Source: Lujinxingia sediminis (GTDB lineage Bacteria; Myxococcota_A; Bradymonadia; Bradymonadales; Bradymonadaceae). From it: a stretch of DNA of 64,000 bases. The DNA is taken from assembly GCF_004005565.1 (NCBI RefSeq), contig NZ_SADD01000001.1, positions 682,001 to 746,000 on the forward strand, written 5' to 3'. Within the stretch, counting starts at the first letter, position 1; the number at the start of each line of letters is the position of its first letter. Both the position numbers and the translations under genes were made by a program. Shown in pieces: positions 43,750 to 54,140 of the stretch. Below the pieces are notes generated by a model. That model was not told the origin of the DNA, did not search any database, and was given only the letters and a program-made list of their open reading frames with translations.

Positions 43750-43788
43750 CTACCCCGAAGCGCCTGCCATGCAGGTCGCCCGGGGTAG
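43750..43788. terminator. Imperfect hairpin between aspS and the transporter operon
   Basis: CTACCCCG (43750-43757) pairs with CGGGGTAG (43781-43788), and inside it CCTGC (43763-43767) pairs with GCAGG (43771-43775). It starts 26 bases after the aspS stop but has no T-run on the - strand, so termination is uncertain. It directly abuts the -35 element of the next operon. Confidence 0.4.
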
Positions 43789-43813
43789 TGGTTGATGTGT
43801 TAAGGTGTTGATA

Positions 43814-45646
43814 TTATTCGGTTTCGTGTTCGATCGCCGCTTCGCGGGCGCGCACGCTCAGGCTGAGTTCATCGAGCTGGGCCGTGTCGACGGCGCTGGG
43901 CGCCTCCGACATCAGGTCGGCCGCCCGAGTGGTCTTCGGGAAGGCAATGACGTCGCGCAGACTGGCCGCGCCGGTGAGCAGCATCACCAGGCGGTCCACG
44001 CCGAAGGCGATGCCGCCGTGGGGCGGGGTGCCGTAGGTCAGCGCCTTGAGCAGGAATCCGAACTTCTCGTTGGCCTCTTCCTGCGAAAGTCCGAGGAGCT
44101 CAAAGACGTTGTTCTGCACATCCTGGCGGTGGATACGAATGGAGCCACCGCCGATCTCGTTGCCGTTGAGTACGAGGTCGTAGGCCTGGGCACGCACCGA
44201 GAGCGGGTCCGTCTTGAGCTTGTCGAAGTCCTCGGGAAGCGGACTGGTGAAGGGGTGGTGCATCGCGTAAAGGCGGCCCTCTTCTTCGTCGGCCTCGAAC
44301 ATCGGGAACTCGGTGATCCAAACAAAGCGGAAGGCGTCGGGATCGGCCAGGCCCAGGTCTTTTCCGAGCTGCTTACGCAGGTTGCCCAGCGCCGGGTTGA
44401 CCACCGACTCGCGGTCGGCAACAAACACGACGAGATCGCCGGCCTCGGCGCCCATCTTCTGCTCGATGGCCGCGCGGGCGTCGTCGTCGAAGAACTTGGC
44501 GATCGAGCCGCTCCACTCTCCTTCACCCACCTTGGCCCAGGCCAGGCCTTTAGCGCCGTAGACTTTGACGATGTCTTCGAGCCCGTTGATGTCTTTGCGG
44601 CTGAGCGTCTCGGCGCCGCCTTTGATGCAGAGGCCGCGCACGGTGTTGCCGGCTTCCACGGTCGCGCTGAAGACCTTGAAGCCGCTCGTCGCCACAAGCT
44701 CGCTGACGTCGCAGATCTCCATGCCAAAGCGAAGATCGGGGTTGTCCACGCCAAAGCGGCGCATCGCCTCGGCGTAGGCCATGCGCTCAAAGGGCAGGGT
44801 GATCGCGATGTCCAGCGTGCCCTCGAAGATCGACTTGATGAGGCCCTCGCAGACCTTCATCACGTCTTCGGCGGTCACAAAGGAGAGCTCCATATCGATC
44901 TGGGTGAACTCCGGCTGGCGGTCAGCACGCAGATCTTCGTCGCGGAAGCATTTGACGATCTGGAAGTAGCGGTCGAAGCCGGAGACCATCAAAAGCTGCT
45001 TAAAGATCTGCGGCGATTGCGGCAGTGCGAAGAACTTGCCCGGGTGCACGCGGCTGGGCACGAGATAGTCGCGGGCACCTTCCGGGGTGGAGCGGGTGAG
45101 CACGGGGGTCTCGAACTCTCCGAATCCCTGCGAGGTGAGGTAGTTTCGGGTGAGCGAGTAGACCTTGCTTCGTGTGAGCAGCGAGCGCTGCAACAAGGGG
45201 CGACGGAGGTCCAGGTAGCGGTATTCCAGACGCAGGTTCTCGTTGGCGTCGCAATCGTCGCGGATAGCAAAGGGGGGAGTCTTGGCCTCGGAGAAGACCT
45301 CAAGCGTCCGGACGACGACTTCGACAGCGCCGGTGGAGCGATCTTCGTTGACGTTCTCGCCACGGCTGACCACCTCTCCGATGATCGCCACGCACCATTC
45401 CGAGCGGAGCTGACCGGCGCGGGAGAGCGTCGCCTCATCCAGATCCGGATCAAAGCGCAACTGGCAGATGCCGGTGCGGTCGCGGAGATCGACAAAGACC
45501 ATGCCGCCGAGGTCACGGTGGCTGGCGACCCAGCCGACCAGGGTGACGGTCTGACCGATCTGGCTCTCGCTGAGCTCGCCACACATATGGGTGCGCTTGT
45601 GCTGATCGAGGAAGGTACTCACGAGCTGCTCCTTACTAGGGATCAT
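43814..45646 (-). CDS. aspS: Aspartyl-tRNA synthetase
   Basis: A 610-aa class II synthetase of the bacterial type with the GAD insertion domain. The N-terminal OB-fold anticodon-binding domain contains [20 protein letters not shown]. Motif 2 is [18 protein letters not shown] and motif 3 is [15 protein letters not shown]. It charges tRNA-Asp (or also tRNA-Asn, if the non-discriminating form). The open frame begins at 45715; ATG 45646 gives a family-like N-terminus, though its ribosome site is weak. Upstream lies a TTGACA-type promoter. Confidence 0.95.
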   Translation of the reverse strand: MIPSKEQLVSTFLDQHKRTHMCGELSESQIGQTVTLVGWVASHRDLGGMVFVDLRDRTGICQLRFDPDLDEATLSRAGQLRSEWCVAIIGEVVSRGENVNEDRSTGAVEVVVRTLEVFSEAKTPPFAIRDDCDANENLRLEYRYLDLRRPLLQRSLLTRSKVYSLTRNYLTSQGFGEFETPVLTRSTPEGARDYLVPSRVHPGKFFALPQSPQIFKQLLMVSGFDRYFQIVKCFRDEDLRADRQPEFTQIDMELSFVTAEDVMKVCEGLIKSIFEGTLDIAITLPFERMAYAEAMRRFGVDNPDLRFGMEICDVSELVATSGFKVFSATVEAGNTVRGLCIKGGAETLSRKDINGLEDIVKVYGAKGLAWAKVGEGEWSGSIAKFFDDDARAAIEQKMGAEAGDLVVFVADRESVVNPALGNLRKQLGKDLGLADPDAFRFVWITEFPMFEADEEEGRLYAMHHPFTSPLPEDFDKLKTDPLSVRAQAYDLVLNGNEIGGGSIRIHRQDVQNNVFELLGLSQEEANEKFGFLLKALTYGTPPHGGIAFGVDRLVMLLTGAASLRDVIAFPKTTRAADLMSEAPSAVDTAQLDELSLSVRAREAAIEHETE

Positions 45647-45722
45647 CAAAGGTTCATGCCCGGAAGTCGTCGTGCGAGGTGGGCCGGGCGAAATTGACGC
45701 AGGGCGTCGATGCAATCGCGGA

Positions 45723-45751
45723 CTAAAACACGCGCTTTAGCGCAGTGTCAA
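45723..45751 (-). promoter_or_regulatory. Possible aspS promoter
   Basis: On the - strand TTGACA (45751-45746) is followed after 17 bases by TTTTAG (45728-45723). The start point would be near 45716, about 70 bases before the aspS start codon. Confidence 0.5.
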
Positions 45752-45894
45752 CGACGGCGCTCTTTGCCGTGGCGAGTCCTTTTCATTGAGAAAGTGTTTT
45801 GTGACTTTAAGGGCGTGCACATCATCCCACCACCAAAGCGTTCTGGTGAGCTGCGCACTCGCCATATGGACTTTCTAAGACGAAGGAGGCGATG

Positions 45895-46575
45895 ATGGCG
45901 CTCGTTGAACTGGGACTGACCCGAGAAGTGGCGATGGATGAGAAGCTCCCCGTGACATGGGGCAAAAAGGCGGTTTCAAGCGAAGCAGCACGGGCCCAGA
46001 TTGTGTCAGCCCCCGGGGCCAGCATGGTCTACAGCCCTTATCTAAAGGAGCGCCCCGGGCGCGCGCTGCAGGTCCTTGGTGAGCGCGATAATCCGTCGGT
46101 GGTCCCCTGGGGCTTCTGGGGGGCGGTGATGCTGGCGGGGCTGCTCGCGGCGATGATTGTTTTTCGTGGTACCTCCGGGTTGCAGTCGATGTGGGACTTG
46201 CTCTGGGTGATGCTCGCGGTCGTGGCCGGCTCGGTCATGCTCAAACTTGGCAAGAAGACCAGCCTGGAAGAGCACCTTCTATGCGAGCTCGACTTGATGC
46301 GGGGCATTGTGACCTGGCCTGTACAGGGTACGGAGCTCGCGGTGACCTTTGATGAGGTCGAGGAGTTGGTCTTTGGCATGACGCACTACCCGATCTCCAG
46401 CGACGGCGAAGGCACCCGGGTGCACGCCTTCTCATTGCTCCTGCGGGATGCGCAGGGGAGGCTCGTGCCCATCGTCGAGGCGTCGCCTAATAAGGGGGAG
46501 ACGCATCAGATCGGCCAGGTTTTCGCCCGGGTGCTGGAAGTGCCCCTGACCTATGTCGGTATGGGCATCAAATAA
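45895..46575 (+). CDS. Two-helix membrane protein, function unknown
   Basis: A 226-aa protein I do not recognise. Two hydrophobic helices at about 75-93 and 103-120 form a membrane hairpin, flanked by a cytoplasmic N-terminal region and a C-terminal beta-rich domain of about 95 residues (ELAVTFDEVEELVFGM; FSLLLRDAQGRLVPIVEAS). The C-terminal domain has the character of a PH-like or surface-sensing fold, which is speculation. The start is ATG 45895 with AAGGAGG six bases upstream; ATG 45892 would be too close to it. It is divergent from aspS and followed by a hairpin terminator candidate. Confidence 0.7.
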   Translation: MALVELGLTREVAMDEKLPVTWGKKAVSSEAARAQIVSAPGASMVYSPYLKERPGRALQVLGERDNPSVVPWGFWGAVMLAGLLAAMIVFRGTSGLQSMWDLLWVMLAVVAGSVMLKLGKKTSLEEHLLCELDLMRGIVTWPVQGTELAVTFDEVEELVFGMTHYPISSDGEGTRVHAFSLLLRDAQGRLVPIVEASPNKGETHQIGQVFARVLEVPLTYVGMGIK

Positions 46576-46657
46576 GGCGATGGCCGGGCGGGCTGGCGAG
46601 TCAAAAATGGGCGGGCAGGCCGCCTTGACGCGCTGGCACCCCGGCGGTAATAAGGCG

Positions 46658-46690
46658 GCGGCCCCGCTTTGCGGGCCGCTCATTTTGTGA
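46658..46690 (+). terminator. Terminator-like hairpin before sucC
   Basis: GCGGCCCCGC (46658-46667) pairs with GCGGGCCGC (46671-46679) with one bulged C and a TTT loop, followed by TCATTTTGTG. It probably ends the transcript of the two-helix membrane protein. Confidence 0.5.
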
Positions 46691-46766
46691 TTTTGGCAGG
46701 GCGTGGAGGCCGGCTAAGCGGGTCGCGCTGCGCGTAGGTTGATCTTCCAACGGCAGGTAAGTTCGT

Positions 46767-47930
<1,164 letters not shown>

Positions 47931-47968
47931 TAGGCCCGGCGCAAACCAAGACGCGTTGACCGGCGCGA

Positions 47969-47989
47969 GCGCCCCTCAGAGTGGGGCGC
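47969..47989 (+). promoter_or_regulatory. Intercistronic hairpin between sucC and sucD
   Basis: GCGCCCC (47969-47975) pairs with GGGGCGC (47983-47989) around a seven-base loop. There is no T-run, so it more likely stabilises or processes the sucCD mRNA than ends it. Confidence 0.45.
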
Positions 47990-48015
47990 CGCCCAGAGAC
48001 ATATAGAGGTTGAAG

Positions 48016-48885
48016 ATGAGTGTAATGGTAGACGAGTCCACCCGGCTGATCGTGCAAGGGATCACCGGTTCGGTCGGTAGCTTTCATACCGAGCAGATGA
48101 TCGAGTACGGCACCAACGTCGTCGGTGGTGTGACCCCCGGCAAAAGCGGCCAGAAAGTTCACGGCGCGCCGGTCTTCGATACGGTGGCTGAAGCTGTCGC
48201 GGAGACGCAGTGCAACGCCAGCGTCATTTACGTGCCGCCGCCCTTTGCGGCCGATGCCATCATGGAAGCGGCGGATGCCGGTGTGGAGCTCATTGTCGCC
48301 ATCACCGAAGGCGTGCCCGTTCAGGACATGATCACGGTGGTGCGCTACCTCAAAGACAAGAACGTGCGCCTTCTCGGCCCGAACTGCCCCGGGGTGATCA
48401 GCCCGGGTAAGTGCAAGATCGGCATCATGCCCGGTCATATTCACCTCCCGGGTAAGGTCGGCGTTGTGAGCCGCTCCGGTACGCTGACCTACGAGGCGGT
48501 TGGTCAACTCACCGCGCTGGGCATCGGGCAGAGCACCTGCATCGGTATCGGCGGCGACCCGATCAACGGCATGAACTTCATCGATGCGCTTGAGCTCTTT
48601 GAGGCCGACCCGGACACCGAAGCCGTCGTCATGATTGGCGAGATCGGTGGTACGGCTGAAGAAGAGGCCGCCGAGTGGGTTCAGAAGAACATGAGCAAGC
48701 CTGTGGCGGGCTTTATCGCCGGTGCCTCGGCCCCTCCCGGAAAGCGCATGGGCCACGCCGGTGCGATCATCTCCGGAGGCAAAGGCACGGCCGAAGAGAA
48801 GTTCAAGGCCATGGAGGCCGCAGGTATTGCCGTCTCGCGCTCGCCGGCCGAGATCGGTGAGACCCTCAAAAAAGCGATGGGCTAA
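48016..48885 (+). CDS. sucD: Succinyl-CoA ligase, alpha subunit
   Basis: A 289-aa subunit with the CoA-binding Rossmann domain ([24 protein letters not shown]) and the phosphorylated active-site His247 in [14 protein letters not shown], equivalent to His246 of the E. coli enzyme. [11 protein letters not shown] and [13 protein letters not shown] are also conserved. ATG 48016 is preceded by AGAGG at 48005-48009. It forms one operon with sucC and is followed after 59 bases by ndk. Confidence 0.96.
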   Translation: MSVMVDESTRLIVQGITGSVGSFHTEQMIEYGTNVVGGVTPGKSGQKVHGAPVFDTVAEAVAETQCNASVIYVPPPFAADAIMEAADAGVELIVAITEGVPVQDMITVVRYLKDKNVRLLGPNCPGVISPGKCKIGIMPGHIHLPGKVGVVSRSGTLTYEAVGQLTALGIGQSTCIGIGGDPINGMNFIDALELFEADPDTEAVVMIGEIGGTAEEEAAEWVQKNMSKPVAGFIAGASAPPGKRMGHAGAIISGGKGTAEEKFKAMEAAGIAVSRSPAEIGETLKKAMG

Positions 48886-48944
48886 GTTCGCCCTTTGTTT
48901 TGATAGCGACACCAACATTCAACGATTGAATCTGGAGACACACG

Positions 48945-49373
48945 ATGGCGATTGAACGCACCCTGAGCATCATCAAGCCCGACGGCGTGGAAAAGAACGT
49001 GATCGGCAAGATCATCGCGCGTTTTGAAGAAGAAGGCCTCACCCCGGTGGGCATCCGCATGGCGCACCTGGCCAAGCACGAAGCCGAAGGCTTCTATGCT
49101 GTACACAAAGAGCGTCCCTTCTTCGGTGAGCTCGTTGAGTTTATGACCCGCGGCCCGGTGGTCGTGATGGCGCTTGAAGGCGAAGATGCCGTGGCCAAGA
49201 ACCGCGAGATCATGGGTGCTACCAACCCGGCGGAAGCTGCCGAAGGGACCCTGCGCGCGCTCTACGCCACCGACATCGGCGAAAACACCGTGCATGGCTC
49301 GGACTCGGCGGAGAACGCCGCGATCGAGATCAAGTACTTCTTCAGCGACGTGCAGCTTTTCTCGCGCGGCTGA
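48945..49373 (+). CDS. ndk: Nucleoside diphosphate kinase
   Basis: A 142-aa enzyme that equilibrates nucleoside triphosphates by a phosphohistidine intermediate. The signature [13 protein letters not shown] is at the N-terminus, and the catalytic His117 is in NTVHGSDS. The length is standard. It follows sucD closely, which fits a link with the GTP or ATP made by succinyl-CoA ligase. An ATTCAA-CGA-TTGAAT dyad (48917-48931) lies in front of its ribosome site. A 10-bp hairpin (49382-49412, one G-T pair) downstream may end the transcript, although its T-run is weak. Confidence 0.96.
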   Translation: MAIERTLSIIKPDGVEKNVIGKIIARFEEEGLTPVGIRMAHLAKHEAEGFYAVHKERPFFGELVEFMTRGPVVVMALEGEDAVAKNREIMGATNPAEAAEGTLRALYATDIGENTVHGSDSAENAAIEIKYFFSDVQLFSRG

Positions 49374-49502
49374 TGTTTTGAGGCCGTCGCCGGCGTTGGG
49401 CTGGCGACGGTCTTCACCTCGCGCCTTGCAGGGCTGGCGCAAGGTGAATGCTCAGCCAACGCACCCTTGTAGGGAATGCGTGTGTTGAGGTGGCGGCACG
49501 AT

Positions 49503-49531
49503 TTGAGATCCTTTCGCACGCGGCGTAGGCT
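49503..49531 (+). promoter_or_regulatory. Possible rlmN promoter
   Basis: TTGAGA (49503-49508), 17 bases, and TAGGCT (49526-49531). Transcription would start near 49538, about 30 bases before the rlmN start codon. Confidence 0.4.
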
Positions 49532-49567
49532 CAGTTCGGCCGCCTTTTTTCTGAGAGAGAGACACCC

Positions 49568-50731
49568 ATGCGACGCGAACGCTCCCCGAGCATCGACCAG
49601 GCGCTCGAAGCGCTGAGCCAGGGCACCGACGAACTCGGTCCCATTGACCTGAAAAACTTCACACAGGCTGAGCTCAAGAAGTTGCTCGCCGAGGGGTTTG
49701 GCGAGAAGGCATTTCGCGCCAAACAGGTCTACCAATGGCTCTACCTGCACCTGGCCGACGATTTTGAGGCGATGACCAACCTCTCCAAGGGGCTGCGTGA
49801 GCAGCTCAGTGCGAAGGTGCGTGTCTCGTCATTGGAGTTCAACGGCTCGCATACGGCCAGCGACGGCACCACCAAGCTCACCTTTAAGTGTGACGACGGC
49901 GCGGTCATTGAGACCGTTTACATCCCCTCGGAGGGGCGCAATACGCTGTGCATCTCCAGCCAGGTGGGGTGTGCGATGGGCTGCACCTTCTGCTACACGG
50001 CGAAGATGGGGCTTAAGCGTAATCTTAGCACCGCTGAGATCGTTGAGCAGGTCGTGCAGGCGCGCCGGCGGATGGGGGAGGTCAACGGGCATATCGGCAA
50101 CATCGTCTTTATGGGCATGGGCGAGCCGCTGCATAACGTCGATAACGTCATCCGCGCGATTCATATTTTGACCGATGAGCAGGGGCTGAACTTCTCGCGA
50201 CGCAAAGTCACTGTCTCGACCTCCGGGTTGGTACCGGCGATCAAGCGCCTGGGTGAGGAGACCGATGTGCAGCTCGCCATCAGCCTCAACGCGACCACCG
50301 ACGAGACGCGCGGGCAGATCATGCCCGTCAACGACCGCTGGGATCTGGAGACGTTGATGGCGGCGCTCAAAGAGTTTCCGTTGACCAACCGCGAGCGCAT
50401 CACCTTTGAATACGTGATGATTCGCGATTTGAATGACACGCTCGAAGACGCGCAGCGCATCATTGAGTTGACGCGGGATATCCCCTCCAAGATCAACCTC
50501 ATCCCCTTTAACCCCCACCCGCGCACGCCCTTCCAAACTCCGCCGGAAGAGCGTATCGACGCCTTCCAGAAGTATCTGGTCGATCGCAACGTCGGCGTGT
50601 ACCGTCGGCGCACCCGGGGACGCGATGAGATGGCCGCATGTGGTCAGCTCGGTAAGCCCGGGGAGAAGGAGCCGCCGCATGTGCGCAAGCGGCTGGAAAA
50701 GTTTCGCAATGAGAGCCCGGCCAACGCCTGA
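49568..50731 (+). CDS. rlmN: 23S rRNA/tRNA adenine C2-methyltransferase (radical SAM)
   Basis: A 387-aa radical SAM enzyme that methylates C2 of A2503 in 23S rRNA and A37 in some tRNAs. The cluster-binding CxxxCxxC is Cys135, Cys139 and Cys142 (GCAMGCTFC). The methylated catalytic cysteine lies near the C-terminus in EMAACGQLG. GEPLHNVDNVIRA and TVSTSGLVPAI are further family signatures. The length is normal, with about 15 additional N-terminal residues. It has its own promoter-like sequence. Confidence 0.95.
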   Translation: MRRERSPSIDQALEALSQGTDELGPIDLKNFTQAELKKLLAEGFGEKAFRAKQVYQWLYLHLADDFEAMTNLSKGLREQLSAKVRVSSLEFNGSHTASDGTTKLTFKCDDGAVIETVYIPSEGRNTLCISSQVGCAMGCTFCYTAKMGLKRNLSTAEIVEQVVQARRRMGEVNGHIGNIVFMGMGEPLHNVDNVIRAIHILTDEQGLNFSRRKVTVSTSGLVPAIKRLGEETDVQLAISLNATTDETRGQIMPVNDRWDLETLMAALKEFPLTNRERITFEYVMIRDLNDTLEDAQRIIELTRDIPSKINLIPFNPHPRTPFQTPPEERIDAFQKYLVDRNVGVYRRRTRGRDEMAACGQLGKPGEKEPPHVRKRLEKFRNESPANA

Positions 50732-50805
50732 GAGTGAATGGGTCGAGCACGTAGTTCATTAAAGCATCGGACGCCGTGGTGCGTCTGAACGGAGTGAGTC
50801 CAGGC

Positions 50806-51732
50806 ATGAGTCTTTTGGTCGTAGGGTCGGTGGCGTTTGATTCGGTTGAGACGCCTTTTGGTAAGGCAGAAGAGGCGATCGGCGGATCGGCGATGTTCTT
50901 CTCAACCTCCGCCAGTTATTTCACCGACGTGCAGCTCGTCGCGGTGATTGGAGAAGACTTCCCGCAGGAGGAGGTCGACTTTTTGTGCTCCCGCCAGATC
51001 GACTGTGAGGGGCTTCACCGCGTCGCCGGCAAGACCTTCCGCTGGGAGGGCAAATACGGCTTTGATCTCAACGAAGCCATCACCCTCGACACCCAGCTCA
51101 ACGTCTTTGGAGATTTCCACCCGGAGTTGCCCGAGAGCTACCGTGACGCCGAGATCGTATTTCTGGCCAACATTGACCCCAGCCTGCAGCTGGAGGTGTT
51201 GGAGCAGGTCAAAAATCCGCGTCTGGTCGTGGCCGACACGATGAACTTCTGGATCGATGGTCCCCGGCGCGATGAGCTTGAGCGGGTCCTGAGTAAGGTC
51301 GATATGCTGGTGATCAACGAGGGCGAAGCGCGCAAGCTCGGCGGCGAAGCCAACGTGGTCAAGGCGGCTCGCGCGATTCAGGCTCGTGGTCCGAAACATC
51401 TGGTGATCAAGCGCGGTGAGTACGGCGCGTTGCTCTTCAGTGGCGAGGAGATCTTCTTTGCGCCAGCTTACCCGCTGGAGTCGGTCTTCGATCCCACCGG
51501 GGCCGGTGACACCTTCGCCGGCGGGCTTCTGGGGTATCTGTCGAGCTGTGAGACCATTGGAACGAAGGAGCTTCGCCAGGCCACCGTGGTGGGCTGTGTG
51601 ATGGCGAGCTTCTGCGTGGAAGACTTCAGCCTCAATGCGCTGCGCGATCTGAATACGAAGGCGATTGAAGAGCGCTTTGCGCTCTTTGAGCAGCTTGTCG
51701 GGTTTGGTCCGCTGGAGCCGCTGGACGCCTGA
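50806..51732 (+). CDS. PfkB-family carbohydrate/nucleoside kinase
   Basis: A 308-aa ribokinase-fold kinase. The catalytic motif DPTGAGDTFAGG near residue 236 contains the base Asp, and GGSAMFFSTSASYF near 25 matches the N-terminal PfkB signature. The segment ADTMNFWID and the region LVINEGEARKL are found in a subgroup seen in delta-proteobacteria and cyanobacteria. The substrate is not determined by these motifs. Start ATG 50806 (MSLLVVGSVA); the frame upstream to 50776 is not family-like. It lies 74 bases after rlmN. Confidence 0.88.
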   Translation: MSLLVVGSVAFDSVETPFGKAEEAIGGSAMFFSTSASYFTDVQLVAVIGEDFPQEEVDFLCSRQIDCEGLHRVAGKTFRWEGKYGFDLNEAITLDTQLNVFGDFHPELPESYRDAEIVFLANIDPSLQLEVLEQVKNPRLVVADTMNFWIDGPRRDELERVLSKVDMLVINEGEARKLGGEANVVKAARAIQARGPKHLVIKRGEYGALLFSGEEIFFAPAYPLESVFDPTGAGDTFAGGLLGYLSSCETIGTKELRQATVVGCVMASFCVEDFSLNALRDLNTKAIEERFALFEQLVGFGPLEPLDA

Positions 51733-51792
51733 AGGCAACTGTGAATTGGGTCGGCACCCGCTGCCGCACTTGAACCTGGATGAGGTAGAGCC

Positions 51793-52563
51793 ATGAAGAT
51801 GTCGAATGCGTGGATGGTGTGGTTAGTGTCGGCAGGGTTACTCGCGACGGCCGCATGCGGTGGCGAGTCCAATGAGGAGGTCGACGCGGGCGTGGAAACC
51901 GGTGACGATACCGGTGGCGACTACGCGGAGGAGCCGGACTTTGCGGCGCAGTACGATATGCGCTTCAACGCCTTTGCGTTTGAGCGGGGCACGCCGGGCT
52001 TCTCACTCAACAGCCCCCTTGAGTACTTCCTGGATCAGGACCTGGACTACCCGGTCGTGGTGCTGGTGGAACTTCGCGAGATCGACACCGAGGCGGGCAC
52101 CCTGCAGGTGCGCGGCGGGGCGGGACTCAAGACCAACACCGCCGGTGAGTATGTCTGGGATGAAGAGGTCGAGGAGCCCGAAGCGGCGGCCGGCACCATC
52201 GCGGCGAATGGCGACTTTGAGGCGACCTTGCCGCTTTTGAGCTTTGTGGCGACGGTGGAGTCGGGCGGTGACATCAACAAGACGGTGATTCCGATTCGCG
52301 ACCTGGCCATCGACGCGAAGATTCAGGCTGACGCGGCTGGCGAGAACCCGGTGATCAATGACGGGATGCTCAGTGGTTTCGTGCTTCTCTCGGAGATCGA
52401 AGGTGTGGGGCTGACCATTGTTCCCGGGCAAGAGCCGCTTGCTCTCACCCAGCTCTTCGGCGGGCCGGAATCGGTGAACTACGACTACGATGAGGATGGT
52501 GAGAACGACGCCTGGCAGCTCAGCGCGACGTTTAGCGCCCAGCAGACCGTGATCGTTGAGTGA
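51793..52563 (+). CDS. Hypothetical lipoprotein
   Basis: A 256-aa predicted lipoprotein. The signal peptide ends with the lipobox TAAC (Cys22), followed by an acidic linker (about residues 25-55) and a beta-rich domain to the end without Cys. I do not recognise the domain. Asp/Glu at +2 are absent (Gly-Gly follows Cys), so outer membrane localisation is likely if the Lol rule holds here. GAGGTAGAG precedes the start. It ends 45 bases before a hairpin that also contains the next gene's promoter. Confidence 0.75.
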   Translation: MKMSNAWMVWLVSAGLLATAACGGESNEEVDAGVETGDDTGGDYAEEPDFAAQYDMRFNAFAFERGTPGFSLNSPLEYFLDQDLDYPVVVLVELREIDTEAGTLQVRGGAGLKTNTAGEYVWDEEVEEPEAAAGTIAANGDFEATLPLLSFVATVESGGDINKTVIPIRDLAIDAKIQADAAGENPVINDGMLSGFVLLSEIEGVGLTIVPGQEPLALTQLFGGPESVNYDYDEDGENDAWQLSATFSAQQTVIVE

Positions 52564-52607
52564 AGCGGTCGGATAGGGGTGAGTGAGCCCGACGGGCGCG
52601 AGTAAGC

Positions 52608-52640
52608 AGAGGGCCGATTGACACCGTCGATCGGCCCTCT
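52608..52640 (+). terminator. Hairpin terminator of the lipoprotein gene
   Basis: An 11-bp perfect stem (52608-52618 with 52630-52640) with an 11-base loop, followed by TTTA. The T-run is short. It overlaps the -35 element and spacer of the downstream promoter. Confidence 0.55.
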
Positions 52641-52647
52641 TTACAAT
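52618..52647 (+). promoter_or_regulatory. Strong sigma70 promoter for the Ser/Thr kinase gene
   Basis: TTGACA (52618-52623), an 18-base spacer and TACAAT (52642-52647); five of six bases match in the -10 hexamer. Transcription would start near 52654, about 80 bases before the kinase start. The elements overlap the hairpin of the previous gene. Confidence 0.75.
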
Positions 52648-52734
52648 CGCCCCTTCGATCGGGTGACTCCGTTGGGTCTGAGGGACCGCATAGTGTGTGC
52701 GGTCGGCCCGACGCGTATTAGACGTAGGCGAAGC

Positions 52735-54024
52735 GTGGAACGCGAGAACCGACAGCTGGGGGAATATCGACTGCTGGCCCATCTGGCCAAAGGTGGGCAG
52801 TCGGCGGTGTTTCTTGCGGCGCGTGGTGGGCCGCACGGCTTCTTTCGGCCGGTGGTGATCAAGGGAATTCCCGACCGAAATCTGGGAGACCGCCGCTTTG
52901 AGGCGCTTTTTTATAAGGAGGCGACGGTCTCCTCGCGCTTCTCCCACCCGCATGTGGTGACGGTGCACGACGCCAAGCAGGTGGGCGATGAGCACTTTAT
53001 GGTCATGGACTATGTGGCCGGTCAGACCGTTGCCGACCTGGCGCAGCGGGCGTTTGCGCAGGGGGACGGGTTGAGCCTTCACGAGTCGCTGCTCATCGTG
53101 GCGGACGCGTGTGAGGGCCTCGATTACGTGCACGACTTCGTGGATATCGATCAGCAGAGCTACTCGATCGTACACTGTGATATCAGCCCGCAGAACCTGA
53201 TGGTGACCTATCAGGGAGTCACACGCGTCTTTGATTTTGGCATCGCGCAGGTGGTGGGGGAGACGGCGGCGGGCGGCGATGAGCTGATCGGCGGAAAGTT
53301 TGCCTACATGAGCCCCGAGCAATGCCGCGGTGAGGGAGTGGACGGGCGCTCCGACATCTTTAGTCTGGGGGTGATTGTCTATGAACTTGTCAGTGCGCAG
53401 CGCCTCTTCCGACGGGGGTCGGTCGAGGAGGTGAAAGAGGCGCTTTTGCACGAACCCTTCGATGCTCCGAGTAAAGTTTCGGAGTGGGTTCCGGCGGAGA
53501 TTGACCCGATCATCATGCGTGCGCTGGAGCGCGATCCGGCAGCCCGTTATCAGCGTGCGGGTGAGTTTGGCGCGGCGATTCGGGGATATCTGACCGGGCT
53601 GGGCGTCGATCTCGAAGCGCTTCGTGGGGGACTCGGTGCAAAGGTCGCCGCGCTTTTTGCTCAGGAGCGTAGGGATGTTGCCCGCGCGCTCCGAGACGCC
53701 CGCGAGCAGATGAGTGACCAGGCACTCCGACCGGCCAGTGAGACCTCCGTGGAGGTTGCTACCTACCGCGCTCAGCTGGTTGCCAGCGAAGAGGCGCTGG
53801 AGGAGGCCACCGCCCGCGTTGAGGAATTGAGCGTGGGTGCGCAGCGCGGTGCGGAGCTCATCGACGCGCTCTCCGACGAGGTTCGCGCGCTGCGCCGTCG
53901 CCAGGGCTACTTTGTGGCGGCGATTGTGGCGCTCTCACTCTTTGCAGCTGCGATCGCAACGCTCTCGATGAACGAGGTAGGTGTTGCGGCGACTGCCAGC
54001 GCCGAGGCTGCGGAGCAGGATTGA
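52735..54024 (+). CDS. Membrane-anchored Ser/Thr protein kinase
   Basis: A 429-aa eukaryotic-like kinase. The kinase domain covers about 10-285: glycine-rich loop LAKGGQSAVFLA, VAIK-type lysine in VVIKGI, catalytic loop IVHCDISPQNLM, DFG in FDFGIAQ and MSPEQ as the APE equivalent. The Arg of HRD is Cys, as in non-RD kinases. A heptad-rich helix (about 320-385) and one transmembrane segment (about 391-410) follow, so the kinase domain is cytoplasmic and the short C-terminal tail lies outside. The open frame reaches 52618, but that codon is the promoter's -35 element, so GTG 52735 is chosen. Confidence 0.88.
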   Translation: MERENRQLGEYRLLAHLAKGGQSAVFLAARGGPHGFFRPVVIKGIPDRNLGDRRFEALFYKEATVSSRFSHPHVVTVHDAKQVGDEHFMVMDYVAGQTVADLAQRAFAQGDGLSLHESLLIVADACEGLDYVHDFVDIDQQSYSIVHCDISPQNLMVTYQGVTRVFDFGIAQVVGETAAGGDELIGGKFAYMSPEQCRGEGVDGRSDIFSLGVIVYELVSAQRLFRRGSVEEVKEALLHEPFDAPSKVSEWVPAEIDPIIMRALERDPAARYQRAGEFGAAIRGYLTGLGVDLEALRGGLGAKVAALFAQERRDVARALRDAREQMSDQALRPASETSVEVATYRAQLVASEEALEEATARVEELSVGAQRGAELIDALSDEVRALRRRQGYFVAAIVALSLFAAAIATLSMNEVGVAATASAEAAEQD

Positions 54025-54087
54025 GGCAGGGGCGTCTCACGCGCATCATGTAAGAACGTCGTCATGTATCGTAGGTACGTTTTTATA

Positions 54088-54124
54088 AAAAAAGCCCGGG
54101 CTCATGGAGCCCGGGCTTTTTTGT
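54088..54124. terminator. Bidirectional rho-independent terminator
   Basis: A 16-bp A/T-ended stem (54088-54103 with 54107-54122) and ATG loop between the kinase gene (+) and alaS (-). T-runs form on both strands. Confidence 0.9.
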
Positions 54125-54140
54125 GTGCTTTATCGGAGCC

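Noticed and set aside
43805-45697. A 630-codon open frame on the + strand
   Set aside because: It is the complement of aspS, which has complete synthetase motifs.
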